From Clusia tigrina (lineage: Eukaryota > Arthropoda > Insecta > Diptera > Clusiidae), in contig OV050031.1 of the NCBI GenBank assembly GCA_920105625.2, positions 95,299,676-95,363,675 of the forward strand: a stretch of DNA of 64,000 nucleotides, in the 5' to 3' direction. A program made the position numbers and the translations under genes. Below the pieces are notes generated by a model that saw only the letters and a program-made list of their open reading frames with translations, was not told the DNA's origin and ran no database searches. This document shows positions 39,790 through 53,510 of this stretch, one piece after another. The stretch's first letter is position 1. Each line of letters begins with the position of its first letter.

Positions 39790-42453
39790 GCTATGCTACC
39801 CTTAAGTCCCAAACCAAACACTGATAAAACTTCAAATGGCCCTAAATTCTATACGGTACGTCCTACACCTATCAAAGTTTGCAACATATAAATGCTTGTA
39901 ACTTTTTACTGGAGCGTCATAAAACCTTGAAATTTTGTATCAATAAAGTACTCGAGCCTCTTGTCAATTTAAGCTATCGCTCAAAGCTATGCTACCCTTA
40001 AGTCCCAAATAAAACACTGATAAAACTTCAAATGGCCCTAAGTTCTATACAGTACGTCCTACACCTATCAAAGTTTGCAACATACAAATGCTTGTAACTT
40101 TTTACTGGAGCGTCATAAAACCTTGAAATTTTGTAACAATAAAGTACTCGAGCCTCTTGTCAATTTAAGCTATCGCTCAAAGCTATGCTACCTTTGAGTC
40201 CCAAATTAAACACTGATAAAACTTCAAATGGCCCTAACTTCTATACGGTACCTCCACCACCTATCAATGTTTGCAACTTATAAATGCTTGTAACTTTTTA
40301 CTGGAGCGTCATAAAACCTTGAAATTTTGTAACAATAAAGTACTCGAGCCTCTTGTCAATTTAAGCTATCGCTCAAAGCTATGCTACCCTTGAGTCCCAA
40401 ACCAATCACTGATAAAACTTCAAATGGCCCTAACTTATGTACGGTACGTCCTACACCTATCAAAGTTTGCAACATATAAATGCTTGTAACTTTTTACTGG
40501 AGCGTCATAAAACCTTGAAATTTTGTAACAATAAAGTACTCGAGCCGCTTGTCAATTTAAGCTATCGCTCAAAGCTATGTTACCCTTAAGTCCCAAATCA
40601 AACACTGATAAAACTTCAAATGGCCCTAAATTCTATACGGTACGTCCTACACCTATCAAAGTTTGCAACATATAAATGCTTGTAACTTTTTACTGGAGCG
40701 TCATAAAACCTTGAAATTTTGTAACAATAAAGCACTCGAGCCTCTTGTCAATTTAAGCTATCGCTCAAAGCTATGCTAATCTTAAGTCCCAATTTAAACA
40801 CTGATAAAACTTCAAATGGCCCTAACTTCTATACGGTACGTCCTACACCTATCAAAGTTTGCAACATACAAATGCTTGTAACTTTTTACTGGAGCGTCAT
40901 AAAACATTGAAATTTTGTAAAAATAAAGTACTCGAGCCTCTTGTCAATTTAAGCTATCGCTCAAAGCTATGGTACCCTTGAATCCCAAATCAATCACTGA
41001 TAAAACTTCAAATGGCCCTAACTTCTATACGGTACGTCCTACACCTATCAAAGTTTGCAACATACAAATGCTTGTAACTTTTTACTGGAGCGTCATAAAA
41101 CCTTGAAATTTTGTAACAATAAAGCACTCGAGCCTCTTGTCAATTTAAGCTATCGCTCAAAGCTATGCTAATCTTAAGTCCCAAATTAAACACTGATAAA
41201 ACTTCAAATGGCCCTAACTTCTATACGGTACGTCCTACACCTATCAAGGTTTGCAACATATAAATGCTTGTAACTCTTTACTGGAGCGTCATAAAACCTT
41301 GAAATTTTGTATCAATAAAGTACTCGAGCCTCTTGTCAATTTAAGCTATCGCTCAAAGCTATGCTACCCTTGAGTCCCAAATCAATCACTGATAAAACTT
41401 CAAATGGCCCTAACTTATGTACGGTACGTCCTACACCTATCAAAGTTTGCAACATATAAATGCTTGTAACTTTTTACTGGAGCGTCATAAAACCTTGAAA
41501 TTTTGTAACAATAAAGTACTCGAGCCGCTTGTCAATTTAAGCTATCGCTCAAAGCTATGTTACCCTTAAGTCCCAAATCAAACACTGATAAAACTTCAAA
41601 TGGCCCTAAATTCTATACGGTACGTCCTACACCTATCAAAGTTTGCAACATATAAATGCTTGTAACTTTTTACTGGAGCGTCATAAAACCTTGAAATTTT
41701 GTAACAATAAAGCACTCGAGCCTCTTGTCAATTTAAGCTATCGCTCAAAGCTATGCTAATCTTAAGTCCCAAATTAAACACTGATAAAACTTCAAATGGC
41801 CCTAACTTCTATACGGTACGTCCTACACCTATCAAAGTTTGCAACATACAAATGCTTGTAACTTTTTACTGGAGCGTCATAAAACATTGAAATTTTGTAA
41901 CAATAAAGCACTCGAGCCTCTTGTCAATTTAAGCTATCGCTCAAAGCTATGCTAATCTTAAGTCCCAAATTAAACACTGATAAAACTTCAAATGGCCCTA
42001 ACTTCTATACGGTACGTCCTACACCTATCAAGGTTTGCAACATATAAATGCTTGTAACTCTTTACTGGAGCGTCATAAAACCTTGAAATTTTGTATCAAT
42101 AAAGTACTCGAGCCTCTTGTCAATTTAAGCTATCGCTCAAAGCTATGCTACCCTTGAGTCCCAAATCAATCACTGATAAAACTTCAAATGGCCCTAACTT
42201 ATGTACGGTACGTCCTACACCTATCAAAGTTTGCAACATATAAATGCTTGTAACTTTTTACTGGAGCGTCATAAAACCTTGAAATTTTGTAACAATAAAG
42301 TACTCGAGCCGCTTGTCAATTTAAGCTATCGCTCAAAGCTATGTTACCCTTAAGTCCCAAATCAAACACTGATAAAACTTCAAATGGCCCTAAATTCTAT
42401 ACGGTACGTCCTACACCTATCAAAGTTTGCAACATATAAATGCTTGTAACTTT

Positions 42454-45400
42454 TTAGTGGAGCGTCATAAAACCTTGAAATTTTGTAACAATAAAGCACT
42501 CGAGCCTCTTGTCAATTTAAGCTATCGCTCAAAGCTATGCTAATCTTAAGTCCCAATTTAAACACTGATAAAACTTCAAATGGCCCTAACTTCTATACGG
42601 TACGTCCTACACCTATCAAAGTTTGCAACATACAAATGCTTGTAACTTTTTACTGGAGCGTCATAAAACATTGAAATTTTGTAAAAATAAAGTACTCGAG
42701 CCTCTTGTCAATTTAAGCTATCGCTCAAAGCTATGGTACCCTTGAATCCCAAATCAATCACTGATAAAACTTCAAATGGCCCTAACTTCTATACGGTACG
42801 TCCTACACCTATCAAAGTTTGCAACATACAAATGCTTGTAACTTTTTACTGGAGCGTCATAAAACCTTGAAATTTTGTAACAATAAAGCACTCGAGCCTC
42901 TTGTCAATTTAAGCTATCGCTCAAAGCTATGCTAATCTTAAGTCCCAAATAAAATACTGATAAAACTTCAAATGGCCCTAACTTCTATACGGTACGTCCT
43001 ACACCTATCAAAGTTTGCAACAAACAAATGCTTGTAACTTTTTACTGGAGCGTCATAAAACCTTGAAATTTTGTAACAATAAAGTACTCGAGCCTCTTGT
43101 CAATTTGAGCTATCGCTCAAAGCTATGCTACCCTTAAGTCCCAAACCAAACACTGATAAAACTTCAAATGGCCCTAAATTCTATACGGTACGTCCTACAC
43201 CTATCAAAGTTTGCAACATATAAATGCTTGTAACTTTTTACTGGAGCGTCATAAAACCTTGAAATTTTGTATCAATAAAGTACTCGAGCCTCTTGTCAAT
43301 TTAAGCTATCGCTCAAAGCTATGCTACCCTTGAGTCCCAAATCAATCACTGATAAAACTTCAAATGGCCCTAACTTATGTACGGTACGTCCTACACCTAT
43401 CAAAGTTTGCAACATATAAATGCTTGTAACTTTTTACTGGAGCGTCATAAAACCTTGAAATTTTGTAACAATAAAGTACTCGAGCCGCTTGTCAATTTAA
43501 GCTATCGCTCAAAGCTATGTTACCCTTAAGTCCCAAATCAAACACTGATAAAACTTCAAATGGCCCTAAATTCTATACGGTACGTCCTACACCTATCAAA
43601 GTTTGCAACATATAAATGCTTGTAACTTTTTACTGGAGCGTCATAAAACCTTGAAATTTTGTAACAATAAAGCACTCGAGCCTCTTGTCAATTTAAGCTA
43701 TCGCTCAAAGCTATGCTAATCTTAAGTCCCAAATTAAACACTGATAAAACTTCAAATGGCCCTAACTTCTATACGGTACGTCCTACACCTATCAAAGTTT
43801 GCAACATACAAATGCTTGTAACTTTTTACTGGAGCGTCATAAAACATTGAAATTTTGCAAAAATAAAGTACTCGAGCCTCTTGTCAATTTAAGCTATCGC
43901 TCAAAGCTATGGTACCCTTGAATCCCGAATCAATCACTGATAAAACTTCAAATGGCCCTATTTTCTATACGGTACGTCCTACACCTATCAAAGTTTGCAA
44001 CATACAAATGCTTGTAACTTTTTACTGGAGCGTCATAAAACATTGAAATTTTGTAACAATAAAGTACTCGAGCCTCTTGTCAATTTAAGCTATCGCTCAA
44101 AGCTATGCTACCTTTGAGTCCCAAATTAAACACTGATAAAACTTCAAATGGCCCTAACTTCTATACGGTACGTCCTACACCTATCAATGTTTGCAACATA
44201 TAAATGCTTGTAACTTTTTACTGGAGCGTCATAAAACCTTGAAATTTTGTAACAATAAAGTACTCGAGCCTCTTGTCAATTTAAGCTATCGCTCAAAGCT
44301 ATGCTACCCTTGAGTCCCAAACCAATCACTGATAAAACTTCAAATGGCCCTAACTTATGTACGGTACGTCCTACACCTATCAAAGTTTGCAACATATAAA
44401 TGCTTGTAACTTTTTACTGGAGCGTCATAAAACCTTGAAATTTTGTAACAATAAAGTACTCGAGCCGCTTGTCAATTTAAGCTATCGCTCAAAGCTATGT
44501 TACCCTTAAGTCCCAAATCAAACACTGATAAAACTTTAAATGGCCCTAAATTCTATACGGTACGTCCTACACCTATCAAAGTTTGCAACATATAAATGCT
44601 TGTAACTTTTTACTGGAGCGTCATAAAACCTTGAAATTTTGTAACAATAAAGCACTCGAGCCTCTTGTCAATTTAAGCTATCGCTCAAAGCTATGCTAAT
44701 CTTAAGTCCCAATTTAAACACTGATAAAACTTCAAATGGCCCTAACTTCTATACGGTACGTCCTACACCTATCAAAGTTTGCAACATACAAATGCTTGTA
44801 ACTTTTTACTGGAGCGTCATAAAACATTGAAATTTTGTAAAAATAAAGTACTCGAGCCTCTTGTCAATTTAAGCTATCGCTCAAAGCTATGGTACCCTTG
44901 AATCCCAAATCAATCACTGATAAAACTTCAAATGGCCCTAACTTCTATACGGTACGTCCTACACCTATCAAAGTTTGCAACATACAAATGCTTGTAACTT
45001 TTTACTGGAGCGTCATAAAACCTTGAAATTTTGTAACAATAAAGCACTCGAGCCTCTTGTCAATTTAAGCTATCGCTCAAAGCTATGCTAATCTTAAGTC
45101 CCAAATTAAACACTGATAAAACTTCAAATGGCCCTAACTTCTATACGGTACGTCCTACACCTATCAAAGTTTGCAACATACAAATGCTTGTAACTTTTTA
45201 CTGGAGCGTCATAAAACATTGAAATTTTGTAAAAATAAAGTACTCGAGCCTCTTGTCAATTTAAGCTATCGCTCAAAGCTATGGTACCCTTGAATCCCAA
45301 ATCAATCGCTGATAAAACTTCAAATGGCCCGAACTTCTATACGGTACGTCCTACACCTATCAAAGTTTGCAACATACAAATGCTTGTAACTTTTTACTGG

Positions 45401-48400
45401 AGCGTCATAAAACATTGAAATTTTGTAACAATAAAGTACTCGAGCCTCTTGTAAATTTAAGCTATCGCTCAAAGCTATGCTACCCTTAAGTTCCGAATCA
45501 ATCACTGATAAAACTTCAAATGGCCCTAAATTCTATACGGTACGTCCTACACCTATCAAAGTTTGCAACATACAAATGCTTGTAACTTTTTACTGGAGCG
45601 TCATAAAACATTGAAATTTTGTAACAATAAAGTACTCGAGCATCTTGTCAATTTAAGCTATCGCTCAAAGCTATGCTACCCTTAAGTCCCGAATCAATCA
45701 CTGATAAAACTTCAAATGGCCCTAACTTCTGTACGGTACGTCCTACACCTATCAAAGTTTGCAACATACAAATGCTTGTAACTTTTTACTGGAGCGTCAT
45801 AAAACTTTGAAATTTTGTAACAATAAAGTACTCGAGCCTCTTGTCAATTTAAGCTATCGCTCAAAGCTATGCTACCCTTAAGTTCCAAATCAAACACTGA
45901 TAAAACTTCAAATGACCCTAACTTCTATACGGTACGTCCTACACCTATCAAAGTTTGAAACATACAAATGCTTGTAACTTTTCACTGGAGCGTCATAAAA
46001 CCTTGAAATTTTGTAACAATAAAGTACTCGAGCCTCTTGTCAATTTAAGCTATCGCTCAAAGCTATGCTACCCTTAAGTCCCAAATCAAACACTGATAAA
46101 ACTTCAAATGGCCCTAACTTCTGTACGGTACGTCCTACACCTATCAAAGTTTGCAACATACAAATGCTTGTAACTTTTCACTGGAGCGTCATAAAACCTT
46201 GAAATTTTGTAACAATAAAGTACTCGAGCCTCTTGTCAATTTAAGCTATCGCTCAAAGCTATGCTACCCTTGAATCCCAAATAAAACACTGATAAAACTT
46301 CAAATGGCCCTAACTTCTATACGGTTCGTCCTGCACCTATCAAAGTTTGGAACACACAAATGCTTGTACCTATTTACTGGAGCGTCATAAAACCTTGAAA
46401 TATTGTAACAATAAAGTACTCGAACCGCTTGTCAATTTATGCTATCGCTCAAAGCTATGCTACCCTTAAGTCCCGACTCAAACACTGATAAAACTTCAAA
46501 TAGCCCTAACTTCTATACGGTACGTCCTACACCTATCAAAGTTTGCAACATACAAATGCTTGTAACTTTTTACTGGAGCGTCATAAAACATTGAAATTTT
46601 GTAACAATAAAGTACTCGAGCATCTTGTCAATTTAAGCTATCGCTCAAAGCTATGCTACCCTTAAGTCCCGAATCAATCACTGATAAAACTTCAAATGGC
46701 CCTAAATTCTCTACGGTACGTCCTACACCTATCAAAGTTTGCAACATACAAATGCTTGTAACTTTTTACTGGAGCGTCATAAAACCTTGAAATTTTGTAA
46801 CAATAAAGTACTCGAGCCTCTTGTCAATTTAGGCTATCGCCCAAAGCTAAACTACCCTTGAGTCCCAAATCAAACACTGATAAAACTTCAAATGGCCCTA
46901 ACTTCTGTACGGTACGTCCTACACCTATCAAAGTTTGCAACATACAAATGCTTGTAACTTTTTACTGGAGCGTCATAAAACTTTGAAATTTTGTAACAAT
47001 AAAGTACTCGAGCCTCTTGTCAATTTAAGCTATCGCTCAAAGCTATGCTACCCTTAAGTTCCAAATCAAACACTGATAAAATTTCAAATGACCCTAACTT
47101 CTATACGGTACGTCCTACACCTATCAAAGTTTGAAACATACAAATGCTTGTAACTTTTCACTGGAGCGTCATAAAACCTTGAAATTTTGTAACAATAAAG
47201 TACTCGAGCCTCTTGTCAATTTAAGCTATCGCTCAAAGCTATGCTACCCTTAAGTCCCAAATCAAACACTGATAAAACTTCAAATGGCCCTAACTTCTGT
47301 ACGGTACGTCCTACACCTATCAAAGTTTGCAACATACAAATGCTTGTAACTTTTTACTGGAGCGTCATAAAACTTTGAAATTTTGTAACAATAAAGTACT
47401 CGAGCCTCTTGTCAATTTAAGCTATCGCTCAAAGCTATGCTACCCTTAAGTTCCAAATCAAACACTGATAAAACTTCAAATGACCCTAACTTATATACGG
47501 TACGTCCTACACCTATCAAAGTTTGAAACATACAAATGCTTGTAACTTTTCACTGGAGCGTCATAAAACCTTGAAATTTTGTAACAATAAAGTACTCGAG
47601 CCTCTTGTCAATTTAAGCTATCGCTCAAAGCTATGCTACCCTTAAGTCCCAAATAAAACACTGATAAAACTTCAAATGGCCCTAACTTCTGTACGGTACG
47701 TCCTACACCTATCAAAGTTTGCAACATACAAATGCTTGTAACTTTTCACTGGAGCGTCATAAAACCTTGAAATTTTGTAACAATAAAGTACTCGAGCCTC
47801 TTGTCAATTTAAGCTATCGCTCAAAGCTATGCTACCCTTGAATCCCAAATAAAACACTGATAAAACTTCAAATGGCCCTAACTTCTATACGGTTCGTCCT
47901 GCACCTATCAAAGTTTGGAACACACAAATGCTTGTACCTATTTACTGGAGCGTCATAAAACCTTGAAATTTTGTAACAATAAAGTACTCGAACCGCTTGT
48001 CAATTTATGCTATCGCTCAAAGCTATGCTACCCTTAAGTCCCGACTCAAACACTGATAAAACTTCAAATGGCCCTAACTTCTATACGGTACGTCCTACAG
48101 CTATCAAAGTTTGCAACATACAAATGCTTGTAACTTTTTACTGGAGCGTCATAAAACATTGAAATTTTGTAACAATAAAGTACTCGAGCATCTTGTCAAT
48201 TTAAGCTATCGCTCAAAGCTATGCTACCCTTAAGTCCCGAATCAATCACTGATAAAACTTCAAATGGCCCTAAATTCTATACGGTACGTCCTACACCTAT
48301 CAAAGTTTGCAACATACAAATGCTTGTAACTTTTTACTGGAGCGTCATAAAACCTTGAAATTTTGTAACAATAAAGTATTCGAGCCTCTTGTCAATTTAG

Positions 48401-51400
48401 GCTATCGCTCAAAGCTAAACTACTTTTGAGTCCCAAATCAAACACTGATAAAACTTCAAATGGCCCTAACTTCTGTACGGTACGTCCTACACCTATCAAA
48501 GTTTGCAACATACAAATGCTTGTAACTTTTTACTGGAGCGTCATACAACTTTGAAATTTTGTAACAATAAAGTACTCGAGCCTCTTGTCAATTTAAGCTA
48601 TCGCTCAAAGCTATGCTACCCTTAAGTCCCAAATCAAACACTGATAAAACTTCAAATGACCCTAACTTCTATACGGTACGTCCTACACCTATCAAAGTTT
48701 GAAACATACAAATGCTTGTAACTTTTCACTGGAGCGTCATAAAACCTTGAAATTTTGTAACAATAAAGTACTCGAGCCTCTTGTCAATTTAAGCTATCGC
48801 TCAAAGCTATGCTACCCTTAAGTCCCAAATCAAACACTGATAAAACTTCAAATGGCCCTAACTTCTGTACGGTACGTCCTACACCTATCAAAGTTTGCAA
48901 CATACAAATGCTTGTAACTTTTCACTGGAGCGTCATAAAACCTTGAAATTTTGTAACAATAAAGTACTCGAGCCTCTTGTCAATTTAAGCTATCGCTCAA
49001 AGCTATGCTACCCTTGAATCCCAAATAAAACACTGATAAAACTTCAAATGGCCCTAACTTCTATACGGTTCGTCCTGCACCTATCAAAGTTTGGAACACA
49101 CAAATGCTTGTACCTATTTACTGGAGCGTCATAAAACCTTGAAATTTTGTAACAATAAAGTACTCGAACCGCTTGTCAATTTATGCTATCGCTCAAAGCT
49201 ATGCTACCCTTAAGTCCCGACTCAAACACTGATAAAACTTCAAATGGCCCTAACTTCTATACGGTACGTCCTACACCTATCAAAGTTTGCAACATACAAA
49301 TGCTTGTAACTTTTTACTGGAGCGTCATAAAACCTTGAAATTTTGTAACAATAAAGTACTCGAGCCTCTTGTCAATTTAAGCTATCGCTCAAAGCTATGC
49401 TACCCTTAAGTCCCAAACCAAACACTGATAAAACTTCAAATGGCCCTAAATTCTATACGGTACGTCCTACACCTATCAAAGTTTGCAACATATAAATGCT
49501 TGTAACTTTTTACTGGAGCGTCATAAAACCTTGAAATTTTGTATCAATAAAGTACTCAAGCCTCTTGTCAATTTAAGCTATCGCTCAAAGCTATGCTACC
49601 CTTAAGTTCCAAATAAAACACTGATAAAACTTCAAATGGCCCTAAGTTCTATACAGTACGTCCTACACCTATCAAAGTTTGCAACATACAAATGCTTGTA
49701 ACTTTTTACTGGAGCGTCATAAAACCTTGAAATTTTGTAACAATAAAGTACTCGAGCCTCTTGTCAATTTAAGCTATCGCTCAAAGCTATGCTACCTTTG
49801 AGTCCCAAATTAAACACTGATAAAACTTCAAATGGCCCTAACTTCTATACGGTACGTCCTACACCTATCAATGTTTGCAACTTATAAATGCTTGTAACTT
49901 TTTACTGGAGCGTCATAAAACCTTGAAATTTTGTAACAATAAAGTACTCGAGCCTCTTGTCAATTTAAGCTATCGCTCAAAGCTATGCTACCCTTGAGTC
50001 CCAAACCAATCACTGATAAAACTTCAAATGGCCCTAACTTATGTACGGTACGTCCTACACCTATCAAAGTTTGCAACATATAAATGCTTGTAACTTTTTA
50101 CTGGAGCGTCATAAAACCTTGAAATTTTGTAACAATAAAGTACTCGAGCCGCTTGTCAATTTAAGCTATCGCTCAAAGCTATGTTACCCTTAAGTCCCAA
50201 ATCAAACACTGATAAAACTTCAAATGGCCCTAAATTCTATACGGTACGTCCTACACCTATCAAAGTTTGCAACATATAAATGCTTGTAACTTTTTACTGG
50301 AGCGTCATAAAACCTTGAAATTTTGTAACAATAAAGCACTCGAGCCTCTTGTCAATTTAAGCTATCGCTCAAAGCTATGCTAATCTTAAGTCCCAATTTA
50401 AACACTGATAAAACTTCAAATGGCCCTAACTTCTATACGGTACGTCCTACACCTATCAAAGTTTGCAACATACAAATGCTTGTAACTTTTTACTGGAGCG
50501 TCATAAAACATTGAAATTTTGTAAAAATAAAGTACTCGAGCCTCTTGTCAATTTAAGCTATCGCTCAAAGCTATGGTACCCTTGAATCCCAAATCAATCA
50601 CTGATAAAACTTCAAATGGCCCTAACTTCTATACGGTACGTCCTACACCTATCAAAGTTTGCAACATACAAATGCTTGTAACTTTTTACTGGAGCGTCAT
50701 AAAACCTTGAAATTTTGTAACAATAAAGCACTCGAGCCTCTTGTCAATTTAAGCTATCGCTCAAAGCTATGCTAATCTTAAGTCCCAAATTAAACACTGA
50801 TAAAACTTCAAATGGCCCTAACTTCTATACGGTACGTCCTACACCTATCAAGGTTTGCAACATATAAATGCTTGTAACTCTTTACTGGAGCGTCATAAAA
50901 CCTTGAAATTTTGTATCAATAAAGTACTCGAGCCTCTTGTCAATTTAAGCTATCGCTCAAAGCTATGCTACCCTTGAGTCCCAAATCAATCACTGATAAA
51001 ACTTCAAATGGCCCTAACTTATGTACGGTACGTCCTACACCTATCAAAGTTTGCAACATATAAATGCTTGTAACTTTTTACTGGAGCGTCATAAAACCTT
51101 GAAATTTTGTAACAATAAAGTACTCGAGCTGCTTGTCAATTTAAGCTATCGCTCAAAGCTATGTTACCCTTAAGTCCCAAATCAAACACTGATAAAACTT
51201 CAAATGGCCCTAAATTCTATACGGTACGTCCTACACCTATCAAAGTTTGCAACATATAAATGCTTGTAACTTTTTACTGGAGCGTCATAAAACCTTGAAA
51301 TTTTGTAACAATAAAGCACTCGAGCCTCTTGTCAATTTAAGCTATCGCTCAAAGCTATGCTAATCTTAAGTCCCAAATTAAACACTGATAAAACTTCAAA

Positions 51401-52057
51401 TGGCCCTAACTTCTATACGGTACGTCCTACACCTATCAAAGTTTGCAACATACAAATGCTTGTAACTTTTTACTGGAGCGTCATAAAACATTGAAATTTT
51501 GTAACAATAAAGCACTCGAGCCTCTTGTCAATTTAAGCTATCGCTCAAAGCTATGCTAATCTTAAGTCCCAAATTAAACACTGATAAAACTTCAAATGGC
51601 CCTAACTTCTATACGGTACGTCCTACACCTATCAAGGTTTGCAACATATAAATGCTTGTAACTCTTTACTGGAGCGTCATAAAACCTTGAAATTTTGTAT
51701 CAATAAAGTACTCGAGCCTCTTGTCAATTTAAGCTATCGCTCAAAGCTATGCTACCCTTGAATCCCAAATCAATCACTGATAAAACTTCAAATGGCCCTA
51801 ACTTATGTACGGTACGTCCTACACCTATCAAAGTTTGCAACATATAAATGCTTGTAACTTTTTACTGGAGCGTCATAAAACCTTGAAATTTTGTAACAAT
51901 AAAGTACTCGAGCCGCTTGTCAATTTAAGCTATCGCTCAAAGCTATGTTACCCTTAAGTCCCAAATCAAACACTGATAAAACTTCAAATGGCCCTAAATT
52001 CTATACGGTACGTCCTACACCTATCAAAGTTTGCAACATATAAATGCTTGTAACTTT
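42454..52057 (+). repeat. Large higher-order unit 2 (49 monomers, 9,604 bp)
   Basis: This is an adjacent, same-orientation copy of unit 1. By eye I noted only about twenty single-base differences over 9.6 kb, which suggests roughly 99.8% identity; the count is not exhaustive. Examples are CGCCCAAAGC (46837), CTTATATACGG (47490), AGTATTCGAG (48376), ACTCAAGCC (49554), GAGCTGCTTG (51126) and CTTGAATCC at 51760 against CTTGAGTCC. No indel relative to unit 1 was seen. Confidence 0.88.
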
Positions 52058-53510
52058 TTACTGGAGCGTCATAAAACCTTGAAATTTTGTAACAATAAAG
52101 TACTCGAGCCTCTTGTCAATTTAAGCTATCGCTCAAAGCTATGCTAATCTTAAGTCCCAAATTAAACACTGATAAAACTTCAAATGGCCCTAACTTCTAT
52201 ACGGTACGTCCTACACCTATCAAAGTTTGCAACATACAAATGCTTGTAACTTTTTACTGGAGCGTCATAAAACATTGAAATTTTGCAATAATAAAGTACT
52301 CGAGCCTCTTGTCAATTTAAGCTATCGCTCAAAGCTATGGTACCCTTGAATCGCAAATCAATCACTGATAAAACTTCAAATGGCCCTATTTTCTATACGG
52401 TACGTCCTACACCTATCAAAGTTTGCAACATACAAATGCTTGTAACTTTTTACTGGAGCGTCATAAAACATTGAAATTTTGTAACAATAAAGTACTCGAG
52501 CCTCTTGTCAATTTAAGCCATCGCTCAAAGCTATGCTACCTTTGAGTCCCAAATTAAACACTGATAAAACTTCAAATGGCCCTAACTTCTATACGGTACG
52601 TCCTACACCTATCAATGTTTGCAACATATAAATGCTTGTAACTTTTTACTGGAGCGTCATAAAACCTTGAAATTTTGTAACAATAAAGTACTCGAGCCTC
52701 TTGTCAATTTAAGCTATTGCTCGAAGCTATGCTACCCTTGAGTCCCAAATCAATCACTGATAAAACTTCAAATGGCCCTAACTTATGTACGGTACGTCCT
52801 ACACCTATCAAAGTTTGCAACATATAAATGCTTGTAACTTTTTACTGGAGCGTCATAAAACCTTGAAATTTTGTAACAATAAAGTACTCGAGCCGCTTGT
52901 CAATTTAAGCTATCGCTCAAAGCTATGTTACCCTTAAGTCCCAAATCAAACACTGATAAAACTTTAAATGGCCCTAAATTCTATACGGTACGTCCTACAC
53001 CTATCAAAGTTTGCAACATACAAATGCTTGTAACTTTTTACTGGAGCGTCATAAAACTTTGAAATTTTGTAACAATAAAGTACTCGAGCCTCTTGTCAAT
53101 TTAAGCTATCGCTCAAAGCTATGCTACCCTTAAGTTCCAAATCAAACACTGATAAAATTTCAAATGACCCTAACTTCTATACGGTACGTCCTACACCTAT
53201 CAAAGTTTGAAACATACAAATGCTTGTAACTTTTCACTGGAGCGTCATAAAACCTTGAAATTTTGTAACAATAAAGTACTCGAGCCTCTTGTCAATTTAA
53301 GCTATCGCTCAAAGCTATGCTACCCTTAAGTCCCAAATCAAACACTGATAAAACTTCAAATGGCCCTAACTTCTGTACGGTACGTCCTACACCTATCAAA
53401 GTTTGCAACATACAAATGCTTGTAACTTTTTACTGGAGCGTCATAAAACTTTGAAATTTTGTAACAATAAAGTACTCGAGCCTCTTGTCAATTTAAGCTA
53501 TCGCTCAAAG
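50571..53510 (+). repeat. 2,940-bp tandem duplication, copy a (15 monomers)
   Basis: It starts at a KpnI-type monomer (CTATGGTACCCTTGAATCC) and includes GAGCTGCTTG (51126), AATCGCAAATC (52350), two-thirds-diverged CCATCGCTC (52517) and GATAAAATTTCAAATGACC (53151). It straddles the end of unit 2 and the start of unit 3. An internal joint near 53.0 kb switches from unit-2 positions near 44.6 kb to positions near 46.95 kb. Private bases include GCTATTGCTCGAAGC (52713). Confidence 0.88.

Larger units (their letters stand above)
32850..42453 (+). repeat. Large higher-order unit 1 (49 monomers, 9,604 bp)
   Basis: Rare alleles match positions exactly 9,604 bp downstream: AATAAAATACTG (33341 and 42945), CCCTATTTTCTATACGG (about 34352), TCAATCGCTG (35699), GGTTCGTCCTGC (36719, 38287, 39463), AGTTCTATACAGT (40041) and TATCAAGGTTTGC with AACTCTTTAC (41246, 42030). 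Homology begins inside the monomer at 32734; its left part, with CCCCACTC, has no match at +9,604. Edges are good to about 100 bp. Sub-repeats of 8 and 6 monomers lie inside. Confidence 0.88.

Noticed and set aside
40241..40262. ACGGTACCTCCACCACC as a new regulatory motif
   Set aside because: It is a cluster of three substitutions in one monomer. The partner at 49845 has the ordinary ACGGTACGTCCTACACC, so it is a private change or a local error.
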